The notes below the pieces were generated by a model. The model was not told the DNA's origin. It saw only the letters and a list, made by a program, of their open reading frames with translations, and did not search any database. Shown in pieces: positions 61,701 through 64,000 of a DNA stretch of 64,000 bases. This DNA is from M3007 sp031425035 (GTDB taxonomy: Bacteria; Bacteroidota; Bacteroidia; Chitinophagales; Saprospiraceae), in NCBI GenBank assembly GCA_031425035.1, contig JANPIN010000052.1:1-64000 (forward strand). The letters run 5' to 3'. The position numbers and the translations under genes were made by a program. Every line of letters begins with the position of its first letter. The stretch's first letter is position 1.

Positions 61701-62973
61701 ACCGATCGTCAGTATCACCGGGGTAAACAATATCTGCATCGGCGCGACCACTACCTTATCGCCGACCACCGGTGGTACCTGGGTGAGCAGTAATCCGGCG
61801 GTAGCCAGTGTGACGAATGGCGGCGTGGTGCTCGGCTTAACGGCCGGCACGGCGACGTTTACCTTTACCAGCACGGCCACAGGATGTAGTTCCGCTCCTA
61901 CGGGCACCGTGACGGTCAACGGGTTGCCAGCGGTCAGTATCACGGGTTCTAATAGTATTTGTATCGGCGCAACCTCCAGCTTATCGCCAACGACCGGTGG
62001 CACCTGGGCCAGTAGCAATCCGGCGGTGGCCACCGTGACGAATGCCGGCCTGGTTACGGGTGTAGGTGCCGGCACCGCCACGTTCACCTTTACCAGCAGC
62101 AGTACCGGCTGTGCTTCCGCGCCCACCGGAGCGATCACAGTGTCGGCCTGCAATTCTTTGGCTGCCGTAAAAGTCTTCCTGAGCGGTCCGTATGACGCTG
62201 CGGTTGATCTGATGAAGGATCAAATGCGGGTGGCGAATCAGATCCCGAATACACAGCCTTATGGGGGCGCCCAGTATGCCGACTTCAACTATAACGGTCC
62301 GGAAACGATCGGCGCCGGCGTACTGGCGGTAACCGGTACGAACGCCATTGTGGACTGGGTGCTGCTGGAGTTACGCAGCCCGGCTAGTCCCGGCACCGTT
62401 ATCGCCCGTAAAGCGGCCCTGGTGCAGCGCGACGGCGATGTGGTCGAATCCGCGGATGGTACTTCCCCGGTCGTCTTTGTAGGGGCTACGGCGGGCAGTT
62501 ATTATGTCGCCGTGAAACACCGCAACCACCTGGGCGTGATGACCAGCTCGGCCATTGTCCTGAGCGGCAGTTCGGCGGTATCGATCAATTTCACCAGTGC
62601 TGCGACGAATAATTACCAGTTGCCGGGCGCTACCGGAAGCACCTACGCCCAAAGAACGCTGCCCAACGGCAAGCGCGCCCTCTGGGAAGGGAACATGAGC
62701 AATTTGTCCGGTTCCGGCAACCAGATCCAGTTTCAGGGTAGTAATTCCGACAGCGATGAGCCCTACTTCCGGGTATTGCTCGATCCGGGTAACCTGCTGG
62801 TGCTCCCCAACTATATCGTCAATGCTTATGATCGGTCAGACGCTAATCTGGACGGGATGGTCATTTACCAGGGCAATGGTTCCGATTCGGACATTCCATT
62901 TTTCAACGTGCTGTCCTTCCCGGATAACAACCTGTTCCTGCCCAATTTCGTCATTTTCCAGCAAATACCCTGA
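49717..62973 (+). CDS. giant cell-surface adhesin, 4418 residues
   Basis: Signal peptide near the N-terminus (ends GLYA, about residue 36). Domain order: right-handed beta-helix repeats rich in DDGDYGxxF and NITI-type turns (about 40-590); four LamG/jellyroll-like modules (about 699-2410), each closed by IKYG or VKWG, then RITGIGRDDC in the first three; two Ig/PKD-like units with TDNSC (about 2412-2570); 21 Ig-like BIG2-type repeats of 75 residues (about 2573-4146); and a C-terminal module with VKVFLSGPYD, AIVDWVLLELR and HRNHLGVM, ending in dockerin-like loops (DANLDG). No T9SS sorting domain is at the end. It is presumably secreted and held at the surface for adhesion or gliding; the following T9SS-sorted protein may anchor it. 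Ligand unknown. Confidence 0.92.
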   Translation: MDPLYNLIKPCSFFRKAMLTFGALLCLFGSTGLYATNYIVNSSSDANTGSGVTGTLRYCITQADLSAGPHTITFTVPSVTFASDYPQIIRQITIDGGASKVIVQCTAGNGLLRPFYLNTGSSNSTLKNLDIRGGGLEPIRIDGSPTDITIRNIICSNSSGDWWNYGLFITGNATNYTIRNFIMNNIENAFDAIHISGTSTNVTIDSVRIPQGPGTTGIGMRFGGVVNNMTISNCYINLDDQNTTDDGDYGILFDSNVTGLTMNNDTINDGEIYGMHFSGTLTNFNIQNTQIKQGDGWGQGIGFRVVGVVNGFTINNLLIDMNITTTPTPLGDDGDYGLYFNTTVSNANINNLTIHDCDLRGAFFGNGMATGSITNTTIDNFNGHVTNLGLEFNGPVTNLTMTNVTINEDITGTTDDGDYGLRFIGSVNGATLTNVNVKEADVYGVHIWVDFRNVTWTGGNLFKNGTGIRGDNCNYNRRNVKLQNLEIDSSTTNGIALPICLGGLADSVAILNDTITNAGSDGIYLWNGNVATMYTIKNCLIRGNGRTSTAGDGIQITAPDNVVITQNNIYDNAGLGINHTGNGNCLLEGALAPSINSVTPMAGNQYLVNFTIPAAAGPGTFKVEFFTNNPIAGIEGEYYVSSVSGLSAGVGQTATITTNTGPAANPKTANLTMTFTRTGASCNGTSEFSNSMALDPQGPGCVNAGVAMWLRADKITGKAEGAALDQWIDYSGNGKKAKQFTATAQPKYRSTTLLMNFNPVVQFDGSDDRLDFPDRLGITDTKVFTIASTIRATSYGSQGSILGGAAYGMANYFHPDGRQKIHYHNVGDLGLSTKTNTAGIPNLLMSSRTTAAGNYEFYNNGAADGIFTNATSFSTDGIARVGGSYTPGNYNPLHGVVGDLIVYNRPLTSTERQKINTYLSIKYGVSFDTTIAKVAGVGNNYLLGDGTTVIWTANTGYYHRITGIGRDDCDSLVQKQSRNVNVSNPGIVTMGVGTIAISNATNPTSFPADKSFEVWADDGKTGSTSTAITGDGMITLTGGSCAQYARMAKTFKIQETGTIGVVQVKVDMTGITIGKTAGDYYLAINNTSTFSGTITKLVAATSYVGKVVTFDNVNFTDGQFFTVIGQRTYGPANITANLKLWVKGDEAVTLTGAAVTGWDDQGPAGNLLAGAGGLGMSYTAMQNFNPVVSFPGGASGNFLNLPGGILGNVNTFTGATVFALTKPANTGQTSRLFEENLAVGGSYFGTHIPYSGTIYSDVPIATRISLPAPATTTTQYNIWGLYSAPSVQAIYQNSKSILSGTIAASSYKGNNSAFHLGSYTGVQDYAGTMGEVIIYSQALTPGQRQKVNTYLAVKWGVTLDQTSPYSYIAADSTVLWDGAANAIYKNRITGIGRDDCSDLAQRQSRNQDTTSAYVTMGLGTIAATNTANPNEFSADKSFEIWGDDGIAGSATTTITGDGTINLNPSTCGVFRRLGKTFKVQETGTVGNVQVKVNLRGTSLGKVASDFYLAINSTSTFAGVITKLIQASSYSGGVVTFNNVNFTNGQFFTVVGQKAQGPANITSNLKLWLRAEDGIALNGSTVSGWIDQGPAGNDAVQNTVVSQPAYNSVTNLINFNPSLSFDGSNDLFKTTAPIFGTGNLNYTSFGVVNGNSAAGGVRHWLHDGANSCSQAIGFSVNNGNTLFNVNWCNDFSGGTVSTNKAYIESFARDASTSIRMNILNGKTVATSGVLPALNKANGTGTIGADVGNGQLWSGQIGEIIAYESLLTALDQQKVNSYLAVKWGLTIDQTTPYNYLSANGTVIWNATTYAAYTNRITGIGRDDCSDLQQKQSKNQDAGSLVTISNGTTLAATNDANTSTYSADNSWLLMGDNNKNLTWTGSGVPINGGNVRLNRVWRVKETGTVGTVYLEAPDNSSALATKLPTTTNNIYLLVANSATNGRFNSLTGVTVQLMTFDATNQKWYTTYNFADGDYFTFGSEKVCIAPVGISEGLTSWYHATDLLLGVLPANTANAFPDLAFGAYSLNRNANGTATVVAGSATSFNYNRSITLTGNAGFTKGSLANTDVIEAAAGSMLAVGTSNVNLFGISSALGNVSGLNAGALFNGTSGTSGGGTAGTPNVFSMLGSTTNVTGYTNGTAGTASGSIAARAAGAYTLGFGQNGSNGVYNNGTIAEAFAFDRVLDPEERLVLESYLAIKYGQTLSHNYFNADYDGTNAAATTLYDVSIYPNRVFGVGTDTTGCFYQKQSTSAVPGSMLKMSINTAFAAENSGNAAVFLQDRSYVMAGDNSGSIAAWVMGGGANPNTPDIYQTTCVLPTRINRQWKVTGTYATPTILFAIPDATSSEATKLPAVTAGYSVWMVLNNNADFGINALEQEIPMTLNVLTNNWEGSYQFPAGTTKYITFVMKNNAIATGAVAPAVMITETDNSCTMDDGKILAGASALLTPTSGASYLWNNAATTPTLTVNPMVTTTYTVTVTAANGCTASSTSTVTIVPPAVAAIVETDNSCLADDSKVLSGDQATLTASGGTTYFWDDASTLAVRTVTPLLNTSYMVTVSDANGCTASASKLITIVTAPTVSLTGASSICVGDMTGVSPTSGGTWQSSNPAIASVTNAGVVTGVSAGAAVFNFTSSASGCTSASTLPVTVNATPLVTITGSNNICVNGNTALSPTTGGTWTSNNMAVATVTNAGIVTGVSAGTATFTFTNSTTGCVSAPTAAVTINALPVVNITGSSTICVGTTTTLSPTTGGTWTSSDPTVASVTNAGLVTGVTGGTVTFTFVKNAAPNCGATTMTVTVNALTPTSITGATTICAGTTTTLSPTTGGTWASTNMAVATVTNAGIVTGVSAGTASFIYTNTTTNCASPATAPVTVNALPVVSITGASSICVGGGTTLSPTSGGTWASSNAGVATVTNAGVVTALTAGSVTFSFTSTATGCVSMPTGAVTVTALPVVAISGASTICAGLTTTLSPSTGGTWVSSDPAVATVTNGGVVTGVAAGTATFTFTSNTAPNCAATTGTVTVLALPVVSVTGSGTICVGTTTTLSPTSGGTWASSNAMVATVSNAGVVTGTGAGTATFTFTLSATGCVSDPTPAVTVNALPVVSIVGSSSICVGFTTTLSPTTGGTWVSSDPAIATVTNAGLVTGTSAGTATFTFTNSVTGCVSMPTGAVTVNAIPTVLITGATSICIGAMSGLSPTSGGTWASSNAAVATVTNAGVVTGVSAGTATFTFTQSGTNCASAPTPAITVNPTPTVSITGASSICIGSTTTLSPTNGVWMSSDPAVATVTNAGIVTGVAAGTVTFTFTNTSTGCQSAPTPVVTVNAPPVVSITGANNICVGLTTVLAPTSGGTWLSSDPSVATVTNAGLVTGVSAGLVTFTFTSTATGCTSAPTGAITVNPLPVASISGPNSICVGATTGLSPSSGGTWASSNAAVATVTSSGVVTGVSAGTATFVFTNTGTGCMSAPTAAVTVNAIPVVNISGATSICIGSTTTLTPTTGGTWTSTNAGVATVTNAGVVTAVSAGTATFIFTNSSTGCVSAATAAVTVNATPIVSIVGASSICIGAMTGLSPSTGGTWTSSNPAVATVSNAGVVTGITAGTATFTFTNGSTGCVSAPTPAVTVNGTPAGTITGPTTICAGFTTTLSPNSGGTWTSSNAAVATVTNTGVVTGISAGTATFTFTNSATGCVAAPTAPVTVNALPLVSITGTSGICVGASTTLSPTSGGTWASSNPAVATVTNLGIVTGVSAGSVTFTFTNSVTGCMSSSTPIVTVNALPVASITGVSSICVGATTTLSPTSGGTWASSNPGVATVSGTGVVSGVSAGTATFTFTNTTTGCVSAPTSAVTVNAIPVVSITGSSSICIGFTTALSPTTGGTWVSSNPAVATVTNAGVVTAVSAGTATFTFTNTASGCMSSPTSAVTVNALPVASITGTSSICVGGTTTLSPTTGGTWVSSNPAVATVTNAGIVTGVSAGSVTFTFTNSLTGCASAATSAVTVNASPIVSITGVNNICIGATTTLSPTTGGTWVSSNPAVASVTNGGVVLGLTAGTATFTFTSTATGCSSAPTGTVTVNGLPAVSITGSNSICIGATSSLSPTTGGTWASSNPAVATVTNAGLVTGVGAGTATFTFTSSSTGCASAPTGAITVSACNSLAAVKVFLSGPYDAAVDLMKDQMRVANQIPNTQPYGGAQYADFNYNGPETIGAGVLAVTGTNAIVDWVLLELRSPASPGTVIARKAALVQRDGDVVESADGTSPVVFVGATAGSYYVAVKHRNHLGVMTSSAIVLSGSSAVSINFTSAATNNYQLPGATGSTYAQRTLPNGKRALWEGNMSNLSGSGNQIQFQGSNSDSDEPYFRVLLDPGNLLVLPNYIVNAYDRSDANLDGMVIYQGNGSDSDIPFFNVLSFPDNNLFLPNFVIFQQIP
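51811..56945 (+). repeat. four LamG-like modules within the adhesin
   Basis: Modules start near 51811 (GVAMWLRADK), 53101 (LKLWVKGDE), 54379 (LKLWLRAED) and 55654 (LTSWYHATD), spaced about 1.28 kb. Each has a jellyroll-like part, and the first three carry GRDDC and a ETGTxGxVxVK-type strand. The fourth diverges and lacks GRDDC (it has VGTDTTGC). They are internal gene duplications at protein level. Confidence 0.8.
57433..62154 (+). repeat. 21 tandem 75-residue Ig-like repeats
   Basis: Counting unit starts gives 21 units in 1574 codons; all have 75 residues except unit 10, which has 74 (TNGVW in place of TTGGTW). The consensus runs SITG-SSICVG, TTLSPTTGGTW, SSNPAVATVTNAG, VVTGVSAGTATFTFTN, TGC, SAPT and VTVNALP. 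Every unit has a Cys pair (SIC and TGC/NC), probably a disulfide. DNA copies are similar but not identical. Confidence 0.9.
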
Positions 62974-63015
62974 TTCTGAACATCCATCCTCCTTCATTGA
63001 AAAACATAAATAATT

Positions 63016-63852
63016 ATGAAAAATATAGTGGTGTTGTTAAGTGCGCTGCTCTTCTCCTCCCTGGTAAATGCTCAGGTTAAATTTAACCTGAGCTATCAGG
63101 AGGCGACCAAGGTCTATACGGTTAGCATCCTCCCGGAAGTCAGCTGGGGAGCGCCTAAAAACATGGTCAGCTCGGCGCAGGTCGTATTGCGCGTGGCAGC
63201 GAATCAGGAATTTACCCCTGGCATCACTTCCCTGGTACCCGGTTTGACCTGGGCCGACAATGCTTACATCGAACATCCTGATGGGGCTCCGGAATACACT
63301 TTCGTCTGCATTTCTCTGGTCAATGGTCCAACTACGCAAATACCGCTGGCCGACGGTCAGGAAGTACCGCTTTTTTCCTTCGTCAATGCTGGAAACGGTT
63401 GCGCCGGTCAGGTGGTCCTGTTGGCCAATGACGATCCGATGGTGCAGTCCGTACGGGGAGCAGGATTCAATATTACCCAGCATTTCGCCGTACTCGGCGC
63501 CCGTGGAAATGCTTTTACCGGCTTGATCAATAGCGCAGTGGATTGCTCCCCGCTCACCAGTGTGGACGCACCGACGGGTAAAGTGATCGACGAAGTAAAG
63601 GTGTCTCCGGTACCTGCGGATAACGTAGTGAATATTCAATGGACCTTACTTACGGACCAGCAGGAACAGCGGGAAATGCTCATTTTCGACGCCCGGGGCC
63701 GGGAAGTTTTCCGGCAAAAAATAAGCGGTGTCCAGGGACGGTACAGCATGCATGTCCAGGTGGCAAACTGGCAGGCAGGCCTGTACAGCATGCAATTTGT
63801 CTTTGCCGGCGGCCAGCGTACGCCTTCCTGGAATTTAATGGTAATTCATTGA
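63016..63852 (+). CDS. T9SS type A sorting-domain protein
   Basis: A 278-residue exported protein; signal peptide MKNIVVLLSALLFSSLVNAQ. Residues 21-180 form a beta-sandwich with SAQVVLRVAANQEFTPG, LVPGLTWADN, VPLFSFVNAGNGCAGQVVLL and NDDPMVQS, a pattern reminiscent of cohesin-type or adhesin domains. The last 85 residues match the T9SS type A sorting domain (SPVPADNVVNIQWTLL, IFDARGREVF, GLYSMQFVFAGG), which directs outer-membrane export and attachment. It is 42 bp after the giant adhesin and probably co-transcribed with it. It may anchor or bind the adhesin; that is inference. Confidence 0.85.
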   Translation: MKNIVVLLSALLFSSLVNAQVKFNLSYQEATKVYTVSILPEVSWGAPKNMVSSAQVVLRVAANQEFTPGITSLVPGLTWADNAYIEHPDGAPEYTFVCISLVNGPTTQIPLADGQEVPLFSFVNAGNGCAGQVVLLANDDPMVQSVRGAGFNITQHFAVLGARGNAFTGLINSAVDCSPLTSVDAPTGKVIDEVKVSPVPADNVVNIQWTLLTDQQEQREMLIFDARGREVFRQKISGVQGRYSMHVQVANWQAGLYSMQFVFAGGQRTPSWNLMVIH

Positions 63853-63888
63853 CATTTAATCACTTATGCTCTAATCCAAAATATTGAA

Positions 63889-63943
63889 TTGGGGTTGCAT
63901 CAAAGTTAAGTTGTAGAGATTTAACGCTTTGGTGCAGCCCCAA
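63889..63943 (+). terminator. 17-bp GC-rich hairpin after the T9SS protein
   Basis: TTGGGGTTGCATCAAAG (63889-63905) pairs with CTTTGGTGCAGCCCCAA (63927-63943) with two G-U pairs, around a 21-nt loop that contains TTAA...TTAA. There is no T run. It lies 37 bp after the stop and 21 bp before the next ATG, so it could be a terminator or a leader element. Confidence 0.55.
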
Positions 63944-63963
63944 CTCTTTAAAATTAATCAATC

Positions 63964-64000
63964 ATGAAAAGACAGCTACTTTTACTTCTTTCGCCTATTG
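63964..64000 (+). CDS. start of next gene, 3' truncated by window
   Basis: ATG at 63964 encodes MKRQLLLLLSPI and runs off the window edge. The basic start followed by a leucine run looks like a signal peptide. It is downstream of the adhesin/T9SS pair, so another exported protein is likely; nothing more can be said. Confidence 0.5.
   Translation, partial: MKRQLLLLLSPI

Noticed and set aside
58266..62153. 1295-residue ORF on the minus strand across the Ig-like repeats
   Set aside because: It is the exact antisense of the repeat array. Its length comes from the same codon pattern repeated 17-18 times without a stop. It has no start signal, and its translation is a low-complexity valine/proline repeat.
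57433..62154. regular repeats as a possible CRISPR array
   Set aside because: Units are 225 bp, in frame, diverged and fully coding; no short identical repeats separated by unique spacers.

Overview
The window looks like a Bacteroidota chromosome, most likely class Saprospiria (Haliscomenobacter/Lewinella-like). The grounds are Bacteroidota-type promoter elements (TAnnTTTG), a giant hybrid two-component regulator of the Bacteroidota type, DUF5686 and DUF4833 proteins, a type IX secretion (T9SS) sorting domain, a ceramide-synthesis gene cluster, and a giant secreted adhesin whose C-terminal module I associate from memory with Saprospiria. Genes are fairly GC-rich. The 47.6-49.4 kb intergenic stretch is clearly AT-rich.

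Layout. 0-10 kb (+): a 5'-truncated PD40/OmpA envelope protein, an acidic conserved protein, an SLC45-like sugar/maltose MFS transporter, a GlsB/YeaQ membrane protein, a lipoprotein GH13 amylase/cyclomaltodextrinase, gamma-glutamyltransferase, a DUF2520 Rossmann protein and FabH. 10-17 kb (-): a GT4 glycosyltransferase coupled to Maf, a UbiA prenyltransferase, an outer-membrane beta-barrel, the 2-oxoglutarate dehydrogenase E2, an SdiA-regulated-type propeller and a HAD phosphatase. 17-29 kb (+): a two-domain M16 peptidase, four tandem TonB-C-like secreted paralogues and a thioester-containing alpha-2-macroglobulin. 29-36 kb: MGMT, an overlapping GT4/flippase/GT4 glycolipid operon, then DUF4833 and DUF5686 proteins. 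36-41 kb (-): an apparent ceramide operon (serine palmitoyltransferase, GNAT-type acyltransferase, SDR reductase, PgpA) preceded by a TetR regulator, with a shared 11-bp motif upstream of both the TetR gene and the operon. 41.6 kb: tRNA-Ala(GGC). 41.8-47.6 kb: a hybrid sensor/AraC regulator divergent from an uncharacterised helical protein. 47.6-49.7 kb: a gene-poor stretch holding a tandemly duplicated small-ORF transcription unit. 49.7-64 kb: a 4418-residue adhesin (beta-helix, four LamG-like modules, 21 Ig-like repeats, dockerin-like C-terminus), then a T9SS-sorted protein and the start of another exported protein.

How the parts may work together. The transporter and amylase suggest maltodextrin use. 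The ceramide and glycosyltransferase operons shape envelope lipids. The adhesin and its T9SS-sorted neighbour probably form one cell-surface unit. Several genes end in short degenerate repeats: a GCGGAATAGGGAAT type after ggt and the macroglobulin gene, CTCTAAACCC after the M16 gene, and a 134-bp hairpin duplication after the macroglobulin gene. Best candidates for something undescribed are the duplicated small-ORF unit at 47.8-48.8 kb, the four-paralogue TonB-C array and the possible cohesin/dockerin-like adhesin pair.
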